NCBI GenBank assembly: GCA_900766135.1
Contig: CAAFUF010000030.1
Span: 1 to 21,389, forward strand
DNA from: Paenibacillaceae bacterium
GTDB taxonomy: Bacteria > Bacillota > Bacilli > Paenibacillales > Paenibacillaceae
Direction: 5' to 3'
DNA length: 21,389 bases
The position numbers and the translations under genes were made by a program. Below, piece after piece: positions 6,499 to 15,786 of this stretch. Below the pieces are notes generated by a model that ran no database searches, was not told the origin of the DNA, and was given only the letters and a program-made list of their open reading frames with translations. Position 1 is the stretch's first letter. The number at the start of each line of letters is the position of its first letter.

Positions 6499-7452
6499 GT
6501 GAACGTAGCCAAAATCGAGGCGAGGGCAGCGAAGCCAAAGCTGGGAACACGTCTCCGCTTCGGTGTCGTCTGGAAATACCGCTGGCTGTATGCTTTTATG
6601 ATTCCTGGCATTCTCTATTTTATTATTTTTAAGTATGTTCCGCTTTGGGGCTTGATTATGGCCTTCAAAAATTATCAACCTTACGCGGGGCTTATGGGAA
6701 GCGAGTGGGTGGGATTCGCGCATTTCCAGCGTTTCTTCGGCATGGACGAATTCTGGCAGCTGTTCCGGAATACGCTCCTGCTGGGGTTATACAACACGAT
6801 TATCTATTTCCCGATCACGATTGTGCTCGCCCTGCTTTTGAACGAGATAAGAAAAGAGGCCTTCAAAAGAGTCGTGCAGACGCTCGTTTATGTGCCGCAT
6901 TTTCTGTCATGGGTCGTGATCGCCGGGATCTCTTATGTGCTGCTGTCCACTGAAAACGGTATCATCAATAGCGGGATTACGGCTCTGAACGGTCAGCCGG
7001 TTGAGTTTCTGACCAGCACCGCGTGGTTTCGTCCGCTCATTATCCTCCAGCTCATCTGGAAGGATGCCGGATGGGGAACGATTATTTTTCTGGCCGCGCT
7101 TGCGGGCGTGAACACGCAGCTGTATGAAGCGGCGAGAATGGACGGCGCCAGCCGGTTCAGGCTGCTGTGGCATATTACGCTTCCGTCCATCCGCAGCGTG
7201 ATTGTGGTGCTGTTTATCCTCCGGATGGGCACCTTCCTTGACCTTGGCTTTGAGCAGATCTTCCTGATGCTGAACGCGATCAACCGCGAGGTCGGCGAGG
7301 TGTTTGATACGTACGTGTACCGGGTAGGGCTGCTGCAGGGACAATTCAGCTACAGCACCGCCGTGGGCTTGTTCAAATCCGTGATCGGTTTTATCTTGGT
7401 CATTCTCGCCAATAAAATCGCCAAAATGTTTGGCGAAGAAGGAATCTATTAG
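6499..7452 (+). CDS. Sugar ABC transporter permease, LplB type
   Basis: One of two membrane subunits of an ABC importer for an oligosaccharide. The product of about 317 residues has a hydrophilic N-terminus, then six predicted membrane helices beginning near WLYAFMIPGILYFIIF. It carries the cytoplasmic EAA loop (LYEAARMDGASRFRLLWHITLP), which contacts the ATPase. The motif KYVPLWGLIMAFKNYQP is characteristic of the LplB/CUT1-like branch in Paenibacillus. I place the start at the GTG at 6499, because AAGGGG (6485-6490) is eight bases upstream; the GTG at 6490 overlaps that site. The second permease follows after 17 bp. No ATPase gene is in the operon, as is usual where a shared MsmX-type ATPase serves several importers. 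Confidence 0.9.
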   Translation: MNVAKIEARAAKPKLGTRLRFGVVWKYRWLYAFMIPGILYFIIFKYVPLWGLIMAFKNYQPYAGLMGSEWVGFAHFQRFFGMDEFWQLFRNTLLLGLYNTIIYFPITIVLALLLNEIRKEAFKRVVQTLVYVPHFLSWVVIAGISYVLLSTENGIINSGITALNGQPVEFLTSTAWFRPLIILQLIWKDAGWGTIIFLAALAGVNTQLYEAARMDGASRFRLLWHITLPSIRSVIVVLFILRMGTFLDLGFEQIFLMLNAINREVGEVFDTYVYRVGLLQGQFSYSTAVGLFKSVIGFILVILANKIAKMFGEEGIY

Positions 7453-7469
7453 AGAGAGGAGGGGGTGGT

Positions 7470-8324
7470 GTGCATACGCATCCTACCCTATTAAGCCGGC
7501 TGTTTGACTCCTTTAACTATTTGCTGCTGAGCCTCGTGGGGTTGGCCATGTTTTTACCGTTTGTTTATGTGGTGATCTCTTCATTTTCGAATCAGAACAC
7601 CGTGTGGCCCACGGAATTTTCCTTGGAGCCTTACCGGTATATTTTCTCCACCCATACTTTCATGCAGAGCATAGGGGTCTCAGTCTACATTACGCTGGCG
7701 GGTACGCTCCTCAGTTTGCTGACGACCGCATTAATGGCGTATTCGCTGTCCTACAAGGTGCTGCCCGGAAGGAGCGGCATTCTCCTGATGGTCCTGTTCA
7801 CGATGGTGTTCCAGGGGGGAATGATCCCTACGTATTTCGTCGTCAAAAACCTGCACATGCTGGATACGACCTGGTCCCTGATCATTCCGGGGATGATCAG
7901 CGCTTTCTATTTGATCGTGATGCGCGATTTCTTCTCCAGCGTGCCGCCCGAACTGCTCGAATCCGCGAAAATCGACGGCGCCCATGAGCTGACGGTATTG
8001 GTCCGGATCGTGTTTCCGCTGTCGCTTCCGGCTCTGGCCGCGTTTGGATTATTTTATGCGGTGGGTATCTGGAACCAGTATTTCAACGCGATTCTGTATA
8101 TCAATAAGCCGGATTTATGGCCGGTCCAGGTGATCCTCAGACAGATCGTAATTCTGGCTTCCGCCGGACTCGGTTCGGGAGACGGGGGAGAGAGCGTGGC
8201 CTACTATGGGCAAGGGGTCAAAATGGCCGTGATTGTCGTTTCGACGCTGCCGATTATGATCGTCTATCCGTTTTTGCAAAAGCATTTCGCCAAAGGGGCT
8301 CTGATGGGCTCCGTGAAGGGTTGA
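7470..8324 (+). CDS. Sugar ABC transporter permease, LplC/YtcP type
   Basis: Second membrane subunit of the same importer. The 284-residue product has six predicted membrane helices, the first at about 17-37 (LLLSLVGLAMFLPFVYVVISS). The EAA loop is visible as ELLESAKIDGAHELTVLVRIVFPLS. It ends KGALMGSVKG, close to the usual end of this family (G...GSVKG). The GTG start has GGAGGGGG directly upstream. Together with the LplB-type permease and the downstream lipoprotein it forms a CUT1-like oligosaccharide importer lacking its own ATPase. It sits 34 bp before the binding-protein gene. Confidence 0.92.
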   Translation: MHTHPTLLSRLFDSFNYLLLSLVGLAMFLPFVYVVISSFSNQNTVWPTEFSLEPYRYIFSTHTFMQSIGVSVYITLAGTLLSLLTTALMAYSLSYKVLPGRSGILLMVLFTMVFQGGMIPTYFVVKNLHMLDTTWSLIIPGMISAFYLIVMRDFFSSVPPELLESAKIDGAHELTVLVRIVFPLSLPALAAFGLFYAVGIWNQYFNAILYINKPDLWPVQVILRQIVILASAGLGSGDGGESVAYYGQGVKMAVIVVSTLPIMIVYPFLQKHFAKGALMGSVKG

Positions 8325-8358
8325 CGAGATTATATTATTCAAAAGGGAGGCAATAGGT

Positions 8359-9894
8359 ATGATACGTAGAAATAGGTTATGGAAGAAATGGGGAGCGGCA
8401 GCGCTCATGTTGGCTCTTGTCGGCTCTCTGCTAGCGGGGTGCGGCTCCGACAATACTGGTGCAGACACCTCCGCTCCGGCTGGCTCCGATTCGGCTAATC
8501 AGCCGCTCAAAATCAAGATGACCTTGAATTTTGACGGAAAGGAAGTTCCGCAGAAGGATAACGAAATCGAGCAGGCGATGGAGAAGTACACAAACACCGA
8601 GCTTGATCTCACCCACATTTCCAGCAACGACTTCTGCACCAAACTGCCGGTCATGATCGCCTCCGGTGAGCTGCCTCAGGTGCTGGCGAGCTGCGGCGCG
8701 CCCAACCAGTCCTATCTGATCACGGCCGCCCAAAACGGCGCCTTCTGGGATATTACGGATCTGATTAAAGATTATAAAAATCTGGCCTCCATGCCTCAGC
8801 TCGTCTACGACAACGTATCCATCGAAGGCCGGTTGTACGGCATTCCGCGGTTCCGCCCCGTCTCCCGGTATACTTCGGTTTACCGCCAGGACTGGCTCAA
8901 TCATCTCGGCATGCAGCCGCCCCAAACGCTTGATGATTTATACCAAATGTTAAAAGCGTTTACAGAGCAGGACCCCGACAATAACGGTAAAAACGATACC
9001 GTTGGGGTGACGGTCATGATCAGCAATAACAGTATCTCCTTTGACCTTAGCTCGGCTTTCGGTGCCCCAAACAATTGGAGCGAGACGGCCGGGAAATTCG
9101 TCAAAGCGGAAGAGACGCCGGAATACCTGGAATATCTCAAGTTTATGAAAAAGCTCTACGATGAAGGGCTGATGAACAAAGATTTTGCTTCGATCGATGT
9201 CGGACAAAACGAAGGGAACCTGGAGAACGGCAAAGCCGGCGTGATTAACGCCACGACCAACAATGTGCTCGGCTTTCAAACCCGCGTCGAGAAAGTGAAC
9301 CCCGAGGCGAAGTTGGATTTTGTCAGTACGCTGGAAGGGCCGCAAGGGCAAAGGGTGTCCGCGGACCGCGGCTCCAACGGTATTCTCATGTTCCCGAAAT
9401 CAAGCGTGAAGAGCGAAGAAGAGCTGAAGCAACTGCTGACGTTCTTTGACAAGCTGGCGGACAAGGAAATGGCGGACCTGCTGGAGTGGGGGATTGAAGG
9501 CAAGCATTACGAAATCAAGGACGGGAAGGCGGTTCGTCTCAACCAAGAGCTTTATGATAATGAAGTTTCCTTTCCGTACAACAAACCTCTTGTCACAGTA
9601 CCTTTAACTTCGATCAAAACACCGGGCGACCTTGATCCGATCTCCGAGAAAGTGCTTCAGGTGGAGAAGGAAAACGAGCAATTTGCCATCAAGGACCCTA
9701 CGATGAGCCTTGTCTCCGATACTTGGGCGGAACGCGGAGCGGAACTGACGCAAATCCTGATTGACGCCAAAGTGAAATTCATCATGGGCAAGCTGGATGA
9801 GAACGGCTGGAAACAACATCTCGAGAAATTTAAGCAAGCGGGCGGCGACAAGGTGGCCGAAGAGTACGCCGCCGCATTGGCCAAATCGAAATAG
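8359..9894 (+). CDS. Extracellular oligosaccharide-binding lipoprotein (LplA-type)
   Basis: Solute-binding protein that captures the oligosaccharide outside the cell and hands it to the two permeases. The 511-residue product begins with a lipoprotein signal: a basic MIRRNRLWKKW, a hydrophobic stretch, then the lipobox LLAGC with Cys28 as the lipidated residue, followed by a Ser/Ala/Asp-rich linker. The segment DPDNNGKNDTVG (about residues 211-222) resembles a calcium-binding loop common in LplA-like proteins. Length and the WGIEGKHYEIKDGKAV segment (about 375-390) are typical of the large LplA/YtcQ family. AAAGGGAGG precedes the ATG. The adjacent GH67 gene suggests the ligand is an aldouronate such as (methyl)glucuronosyl-xylotriose; that is inference from context. 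Confidence 0.92.
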   Translation: MIRRNRLWKKWGAAALMLALVGSLLAGCGSDNTGADTSAPAGSDSANQPLKIKMTLNFDGKEVPQKDNEIEQAMEKYTNTELDLTHISSNDFCTKLPVMIASGELPQVLASCGAPNQSYLITAAQNGAFWDITDLIKDYKNLASMPQLVYDNVSIEGRLYGIPRFRPVSRYTSVYRQDWLNHLGMQPPQTLDDLYQMLKAFTEQDPDNNGKNDTVGVTVMISNNSISFDLSSAFGAPNNWSETAGKFVKAEETPEYLEYLKFMKKLYDEGLMNKDFASIDVGQNEGNLENGKAGVINATTNNVLGFQTRVEKVNPEAKLDFVSTLEGPQGQRVSADRGSNGILMFPKSSVKSEEELKQLLTFFDKLADKEMADLLEWGIEGKHYEIKDGKAVRLNQELYDNEVSFPYNKPLVTVPLTSIKTPGDLDPISEKVLQVEKENEQFAIKDPTMSLVSDTWAERGAELTQILIDAKVKFIMGKLDENGWKQHLEKFKQAGGDKVAEEYAAALAKSK

Positions 9895-9913
9895 CAAAAG
9901 CGGAGGTATATCC

Positions 9914-11986
9914 ATGCAACGGCTAAGCACTCACGGTGAGGTTTACAAATGCTGGCTGCGGTACGCTGCGGTCACTGATCCGGCAAAACTTCAGGAATAC
10001 CGAAAGTGGTGCGGGGAGCTTGTCCCCCCGACCGCAGTCGGCAACGTGCTTGAATCGGCGGTCTCAGAGCTTCAGCAGGGCATTTTTTCGCTGACCGGGG
10101 GGAGCCCGCAAAATCAACCATCTCCTGAATCATCCCATTATATTCTGCTGGGAACCCGGGGGCAGTCGGACGCGATCGACGAAGCTTTATCCTCGTTATC
10201 CTCTTCATCCGCGGATAGTTACATACTCAAAACATTGTCTCTGGACGGGCGAAAGTGTCTGCTCGTCGCCGGGCGATCGGACCGAGGAACTTTGTACGCG
10301 GCTTTTCATCTGCTTAGGCTTATGCAAATGGGAAGCACGCTGGAGAACCTGGATATTCAGGAGTCCCCCATGAACGGACTAAGGATGATCAACCAGTGGG
10401 ACAACATGGACGGAAGCATTGAACGCGGGTACGCGGGGCAAGCGATTTTTTACGAAAATAACCGCATCGTCAGCGACCTGTCCCGGATCAAGGATTATGC
10501 CCGGCTGCTGTCCTCAACGGGAATCAACGCGATATCCATCAACAACGTCAACGTCCATCATCACGAGACGCTGCTTATCACGCAGCCGCTGCTGTCCGAA
10601 GTGGCCCGGGTCGCAGGCGTTTTCCGCAAGTATGGTATTGCGACGTTCCTAAGCATCAATTTTGCCAGCCCGATGCAGGTTGGAGATTTGACTACAGCGG
10701 ATCCGCTTGATGAGGAGGTCAGAGCGTGGTGGAGGAAGGCGGCCAAGGAAATTTACCGGGCCGTTCCCGATTTCGGCGGGTTTCTGGTCAAGGCGGATTC
10801 CGAATCCCGCCCCGGGCCGTTCTCGTACGGCCGCAACCATGTCGACGGGGCGAACATGCTGGCGGAAGCGCTGCGGCCTTACGGCGGCATCGTGATATGG
10901 CGCTGTTTCGTTTACAACTGCCAGCAGGACTGGCGCGACCGCAGTATGGACCGGGCCAGAGCCGCCTACGACCATTTCACGCCGCTCGACGGCGGGTTCC
11001 ACGACAATGTGATTTTGCAGATCAAAAACGGGCCGATGGATTTTCAGGTCCGTGAGCCGGTATCGCCATTGTTCGGGGCGTTGCCCACGACAAACCAGAT
11101 GCTGGAGCTGCAAATCGCCCAGGAATATACGGGGCAGGCGAGACATGTCTGTTATCTGGTGCCGCAGTGGAAAGAAGTGCTTGAGTTTGACACGTTTGCG
11201 CGCGGCGAAGGCTCCGATGTGGCCAAGGTGGTATCCGGCTCGCTGTTTGGCCGAAGGCTTGGCGGGATCGCGGCCGTATCCAATATCGGGAACGACGCGA
11301 ATTGGACGGGACATGTTTTGGCCCAGGCGAATTTGTACGGGTTTGGCCGCTTGAGCTGGAACCCGCGGCTGACCTCAGAACAGATTGCCCGAGAGTGGAT
11401 TTATTTAACGTTCGGCACCGAGCCGAGGCTGGTGGAGACCATTCTGAACATCCTCTTAAACTCCTGGCGGGCCTATGAAAATTACACCGCCCCGCTCGGC
11501 GTCGGCTGGATGGTGAACCCGGATCACCATTACGGGCCTAACGTGGACGGTTATGAATATTCCAGGTGGGGGACCTATCATTTTGCCGACAGGGACGGCA
11601 TCGGCGTGGACCGGACCGTGAAGACGGGAACCGGATACGCCGCCCAATACCATAAACCGCATGCGGACCGCTATGAATCGCCGGATACATGCCCGGACGA
11701 ATTGCTACTGTTCTTCCATCATGTTCCTTATACCCATAAGCTGCATTCCGGCAAAACGGTCATTCAGCACATCTACGACACGCATTTTGCCGGGGCGGAG
11801 CAGGCCGCGGGCTTTCTGGAATCGTGGCTGACCCTGGAAGGAAGCATGGACGCCCGGCAGTTCGAAAATGTGCGAGGCCGTCTTCAGGAACAAGCGTTGC
11901 ACGCTTTGGAATGGCGGGACCAAATCAATACGTATTTTTTCCGTAAGTCCGGGGTTGCCGATGAACACGGGCGTACGATTTATTAG
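9914..11986 (+). CDS. aguA: GH67 alpha-glucuronidase
   Basis: Removes (4-O-methyl)glucuronic acid from the non-reducing end of aldouronates released from glucuronoxylan. The product is 690 residues, the usual family size, with no signal peptide, fitting a cytoplasmic enzyme acting after import. An N-terminal alpha/beta domain (to about 150) is followed by a barrel starting near GLRMINQWDNMDGSIERGYAG. The signature segments FGGFLVKADSESRPGPF, VILQIKNGPMDFQVREP and QIAQEYTG are present. I assign Glu297 (ADSE) as the acid and Asp376 plus Glu404 as the base pair. The spacings of 79 and 28 residues equal those I recall for Geobacillus AguA (E285, D364, E392). The ATG at 9914 follows GGAGG (9902-9906); the frame is open further upstream but overlaps the binding-protein gene. 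It follows the binding protein after 19 bp. Confidence 0.95.
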   Translation: MQRLSTHGEVYKCWLRYAAVTDPAKLQEYRKWCGELVPPTAVGNVLESAVSELQQGIFSLTGGSPQNQPSPESSHYILLGTRGQSDAIDEALSSLSSSSADSYILKTLSLDGRKCLLVAGRSDRGTLYAAFHLLRLMQMGSTLENLDIQESPMNGLRMINQWDNMDGSIERGYAGQAIFYENNRIVSDLSRIKDYARLLSSTGINAISINNVNVHHHETLLITQPLLSEVARVAGVFRKYGIATFLSINFASPMQVGDLTTADPLDEEVRAWWRKAAKEIYRAVPDFGGFLVKADSESRPGPFSYGRNHVDGANMLAEALRPYGGIVIWRCFVYNCQQDWRDRSMDRARAAYDHFTPLDGGFHDNVILQIKNGPMDFQVREPVSPLFGALPTTNQMLELQIAQEYTGQARHVCYLVPQWKEVLEFDTFARGEGSDVAKVVSGSLFGRRLGGIAAVSNIGNDANWTGHVLAQANLYGFGRLSWNPRLTSEQIAREWIYLTFGTEPRLVETILNILLNSWRAYENYTAPLGVGWMVNPDHHYGPNVDGYEYSRWGTYHFADRDGIGVDRTVKTGTGYAAQYHKPHADRYESPDTCPDELLLFFHHVPYTHKLHSGKTVIQHIYDTHFAGAEQAAGFLESWLTLEGSMDARQFENVRGRLQEQALHALEWRDQINTYFFRKSGVADEHGRTIY

Positions 11987-12023
11987 AGGTCGCGCTATTA
12001 AACGGGAAAGAGGGTGAAACGCG

Positions 12024-15000
12024 ATGAATAAGAAGATACGGTTTAACGACGGTTGGGAATTTGCCAAAAGCGGCCTGGAGACCGCAAGTCCGGCCGATCT
12101 GAGCTTTGAACCGGTCGATATTCCCCATGACTGGCTGATCTACAATACACTGGATCTGTATGAAAACAGCGTCGGCTGGTATAGGAAAACCTTCACTTAT
12201 ACAGGCAGCGATGAGGAGGTTTTGTTGGCTTTCGACGGGGTTTATATGGACTCTTCTCTGTATGTGAACGGGCGGCGGATCGGGGAGTGGAAATACGGCT
12301 ATTCCTCCTTCGAACATGAAATCACGGAGGCGCTGATGCCCGGGGAAAACGAACTTTTGCTCAAGGTCGTGTTTCAAAGCCCGAACAGCAGGTGGTATTC
12401 CGGTGCCGGGATTTACCGCAATATATGGCTGAAAACACGGGGCCGCAGCCATATCGTTACGGATGGCATCTATGTTTCTACGGCGCGGGTTGGAGTCGAA
12501 TGGCAGGTGGAAATTGAAACTGAATTAAAGCTTGATCGGGATGCGGTGCTTTCTCATTCTCTTTTGTACAAAGGGGAGATCATTCAGTCCGGTTCGCAGC
12601 AGGTCGCCACAGGCAGCAACGATTCCGCCATGATTCTGAACCTGCAAAAGCTGACGCTTTCCCATCCGCAGCTTTGGAGTACGGAAGCTCCGCATTTGTA
12701 TTCGCTCGTGACCGAACTGCGGCAGGCTGGGGGAGAAGCGGACGGCTCCGCCAGCGATCCGGTCATTGAAACCGTTACCCAATCCGTCGGATTCCGGGAT
12801 TTCCGCCTTGATCCCAACGCGGGTTTCTTTTTGAACGGGAAATCCATGAAGTTAAACGGTGTCTGTGAACACCACGATCTTGGCGCCTTGGGAGCGGCGT
12901 TCAACAAGGAAGCCTTACGGAGAAGATTGCGGATTTTGCGGGAGATGGGCGTGAATGCCATCCGGACAGCCCACAATATGCCGGCGCCCGAGCTGATGGA
13001 TTTGGCGGATGAGATGGGTTTTCTGGTCGTGTCCGAAGCTTTTGACATGTGGGAAAGACCGAAAACGACTTACGATTACGCGCGCTTTTTCAAAGATTGG
13101 GCCGCTGTGGATGTGAAGAGCTGGGTCAAACGGGACAGGAACCACCCCAGCCTGTTGATGTGGAGCATCGGGAATGAAATCTATGATACCCATGCCGATG
13201 AAAGAGGGCAGGAAATGACCAGGCTACTGATGGAGGAAGTGCGTAAATCCGATCCGAGACAGAACGCCAGGGTGACGATCGGTTCCAATTACATGCCTTG
13301 GGAAAATGCCCAGAAATGCGCGGATATCGTCAAGGTCGCAGGCTTTAATTATGCGGAAAAATACTACCACCAGCACCATGCCGAGCATCCGGACTGGATC
13401 ATTTACGGCAGTGAAACGGCCTCGGTCGTGCAAAGCCGGGGCGTATACCATTTCCCGTTCGAGCAGTCCATTCTGGCTGATGACGATGAGCAGTGCTCGG
13501 CGCTTGGGAACAGCTCCACCAGCTGGGGGGCGAAGTCGGCGGAAGCTTGCATTTTGGCCGAAAGGGATACCCCATTTTCCTTGGGGCAGTTCATTTGGAC
13601 CGGGTTTGACTATATTGGGGAACCGACCCCTTACCATACCAAAAACGCCTATTTCGGACAGATCGATACGGCCACGTTCCCCAAAGATTCGTATTACATC
13701 TATCAGGCGGAATGGACGGATTACAGAGACCGGCCTATGGTCCATCTGTTTCCCTACTGGGATTTCAATCCGGGGCAAATGATCGATGTCCGGGTCTGCT
13801 CGAACGCCCCCCGAGTGGAACTGATATGCAATGGCGTGACCGTGGGGAGCCGCGAGATCGATCACAAGCATGGGCAGGAGCTGGTCGGATGGTGGAAGAT
13901 CCCTTATCGGGAAGGAGAGATCAAAGCTATCGCTTACGACGAATACGGCCAAGTGATTGCGACCGATGTACGCACCTCCTTCAAAGACGCGAGACAAATT
14001 AAACTGACACCGGATAAGGAGTCGCTGATCGCAAACGGAACGGATCTCATCTTTGTGGAAATAACGATGGAGGATGAGGACGGGCGGCCTGTGGAAAACG
14101 CGAATAACCGGGTGTTCGTTGAAGTTGCAGGAGCAGGGCGGCTGGTGGGGCTCGATAACGGAGACAGCACGGATTACGATCCGTACAAAGGTTTAAGCCG
14201 GAGATTGTTCAGCGGAAAATTGATGGCGATCATTGCCGCCGGTACTGAGCCGGGCACGATCCGGATGAAGGTGAGTTCAATCGGCATGGACAGCCGGACG
14301 CTGGAATTTGCCGCCCTGCCTTGTGCGTCAGAAGAGCTGCGGGGAATCTCCGCGCAGATGAGCAACCGGGAACTGCCTATCGTTATGGGAAGTCCGGACG
14401 AAATTCCGCTGCGCAAAATCGAATTGATCAGCCGTTCGGGACAGCATTTGGACGAAGCGAAACCTGTGGTTGAGGTAGAAGCGAGGCTGCACCCTCTTCA
14501 TACTTCCTATACGAAAGTGGAATGGAGCGTGGTCAACGACGCCGGCATTCCTTCCAATCTGGCGCAGATTGAAGGCGATGGCCGTACCGCGCGAATCAAG
14601 GCTTTAGGGGACGGTACATTTCGCGTTCGCTGCACCAGCAAGAACGGCAGCGACAGGATCAAGCTAATCTCCGAGCTGGAATTTGAAGCCGCCGGGTTCG
14701 GCATGGCGGGCAAAGATCCCTACGGCTTTATCTCTGCCGGGCTGTACGATTACAGCCGGGGCGAGCTTAGCAACGGCAACGAAAGAGGCGTCGCAACCAG
14801 CAGGGACGGGGAAACCCGGGTCGGTTTTCGAAATCTCGACTTTGGGTCCCATGGCTCGAACGAGATCACGATTCCCATCTTTGCCTTAACCAGCGAACCT
14901 TACTCGCTGCAGATTTGGGAAGGCATGCCGGGCGAAGAGGGCGGCGAACTGCTCGCCGATGCCGTGTATCAAAAAGAAACGAAATGGAACGTGTACCAGG

Positions 15001-15473
15001 AGGAAACGTTCCGCCTAAACAAGCGGCTCCGCGGTATTACTTCGATTTGTTTTGTGCTCAGGCAGAAGGTTCACATCAAAGGTTTTTATTTTACCCGTCA
15101 GAACCGGGCATTTGCACAAAACGTCGCTGCGGATTGCGATCACATCTATGGCGATTCCTTCAAGATCGTGGACAGCCGTGTCGAAGGCATCGGCAATAAT
15201 GTCTCTCTGGAGATTAAGCGGATGGACTTTACGGCGGAAGGCGCCACGAAGCTGGCCGTTTACGGACATTCGCCGATCGATAAAAATACCATTCACGTAC
15301 GGTTCTCCGGTCAGGACGGCGACAGCCGGCAACAGTTGATCGAATTTGCGCACACCGATGGTTACGAGGTGAAGGAGTTTCCTCTGAACAAGGTGACCGG
15401 CGTGCAGGATGTAACGTTTATATTTTTGCCGGGGAGCCACTTCGATTTTGGCTGGTTCCGGTTTGAGCGGTAA
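12024..15473 (+). CDS. Large multidomain GH2 glycoside hydrolase (beta-galactosidase-like)
   Basis: Retaining exo-glycosidase of family GH2, probably cytoplasmic because no signal peptide is seen. Domains in order, with approximate residues: GH2 jelly roll 1-140 (WYSGAGIYRNIWL at its end); immunoglobulin-like 145-265; catalytic barrel 266-570 with acid/base Glu385 in WSIGNEIYD and nucleophile Glu464 in YGSETAS; a DUF4982-like domain near 575-650; a beta-rich domain (about 655-765) with VAGAGRLVGLDNGDSTD; another Ig-like domain (about 790-890); then two related carbohydrate-binding-like beta-sandwiches at about 893-1030 and 1035-1149, ending FYFTRQ and FGWFRFER. At 1149 residues it is much longer than plain GH2 enzymes. 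The exact sugar removed cannot be read from sequence; galactosidase, glucuronidase or xylosidase are all possible. It is the last gene of the operon. Confidence 0.9.
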   Translation: MNKKIRFNDGWEFAKSGLETASPADLSFEPVDIPHDWLIYNTLDLYENSVGWYRKTFTYTGSDEEVLLAFDGVYMDSSLYVNGRRIGEWKYGYSSFEHEITEALMPGENELLLKVVFQSPNSRWYSGAGIYRNIWLKTRGRSHIVTDGIYVSTARVGVEWQVEIETELKLDRDAVLSHSLLYKGEIIQSGSQQVATGSNDSAMILNLQKLTLSHPQLWSTEAPHLYSLVTELRQAGGEADGSASDPVIETVTQSVGFRDFRLDPNAGFFLNGKSMKLNGVCEHHDLGALGAAFNKEALRRRLRILREMGVNAIRTAHNMPAPELMDLADEMGFLVVSEAFDMWERPKTTYDYARFFKDWAAVDVKSWVKRDRNHPSLLMWSIGNEIYDTHADERGQEMTRLLMEEVRKSDPRQNARVTIGSNYMPWENAQKCADIVKVAGFNYAEKYYHQHHAEHPDWIIYGSETASVVQSRGVYHFPFEQSILADDDEQCSALGNSSTSWGAKSAEACILAERDTPFSLGQFIWTGFDYIGEPTPYHTKNAYFGQIDTATFPKDSYYIYQAEWTDYRDRPMVHLFPYWDFNPGQMIDVRVCSNAPRVELICNGVTVGSREIDHKHGQELVGWWKIPYREGEIKAIAYDEYGQVIATDVRTSFKDARQIKLTPDKESLIANGTDLIFVEITMEDEDGRPVENANNRVFVEVAGAGRLVGLDNGDSTDYDPYKGLSRRLFSGKLMAIIAAGTEPGTIRMKVSSIGMDSRTLEFAALPCASEELRGISAQMSNRELPIVMGSPDEIPLRKIELISRSGQHLDEAKPVVEVEARLHPLHTSYTKVEWSVVNDAGIPSNLAQIEGDGRTARIKALGDGTFRVRCTSKNGSDRIKLISELEFEAAGFGMAGKDPYGFISAGLYDYSRGELSNGNERGVATSRDGETRVGFRNLDFGSHGSNEITIPIFALTSEPYSLQIWEGMPGEEGGELLADAVYQKETKWNVYQEETFRLNKRLRGITSICFVLRQKVHIKGFYFTRQNRAFAQNVAADCDHIYGDSFKIVDSRVEGIGNNVSLEIKRMDFTAEGATKLAVYGHSPIDKNTIHVRFSGQDGDSRQQLIEFAHTDGYEVKEFPLNKVTGVQDVTFIFLPGSHFDFGWFRFER

Positions 15474-15690
15474 TTCGGAGGGATAGCACCATGAGCTTGA
15501 GGTGTACATTACTATATTTTACATGAGGTGGGAATTCACTTTTCCCAAGGAGAATGAGGCGCTGATGGTTAGCGCTCGACCTGAGCTTTATGGCAGCGCT
15601 TGATCCGGCCGGCGAAGACATCCTGGAGCGTCTCGCCGAGCTGACTGGCATAGAAGGTAGTCACCCTCAATCGAGTTGTGTCAATGCGCA
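15474..15690. other. Intergenic DNA downstream of the GH2 gene, no intact gene
   Basis: No clear intrinsic terminator was found directly after the GH2 stop. On the plus strand a fragment reading DLSFMAALDPAGEDILERLA (about 15579-15638) has a coding-like look but no start or context. It may be a gene remnant of unknown origin. Confidence 0.35.
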
Positions 15691-15783
15691 TCATCTGCTT
15701 AATTTGCGCCCTTCTTTGTCGAGAAGCAACAGCTCGTAGTATTTTTTGGGCCGTCCTTTACTGGTGTCCCGTTTTTCAAATAC
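15691..15783 (-). pseudogene. Possible PadR-family regulator fragment
   Basis: A 30-codon minus-strand stretch reads VFEKRDTSKGRPKKYYELLL and continues LDKEGRKLSR before a TGA. The pattern of a charged wing, GRPxKYYxL, a short turn and KEGRKL resembles the end of the winged helix in PadR-type regulators (usually GRPRKYYxLTxxGRxLL). No start, ribosome binding site or remaining domain is present, and the frame is lost near 15783 where the serine dehydratase remnant begins. The call rests on one short motif. Confidence 0.4.
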
Positions 15784-15786
15784 GGT

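Noticed and set aside
9797..9913. Longer N-terminus for the GH67 gene
   Set aside because: It would overlap the binding-protein gene by nearly 100 bases, while GGAGG eight bases before the ATG at 9914 gives the usual GH67 length.
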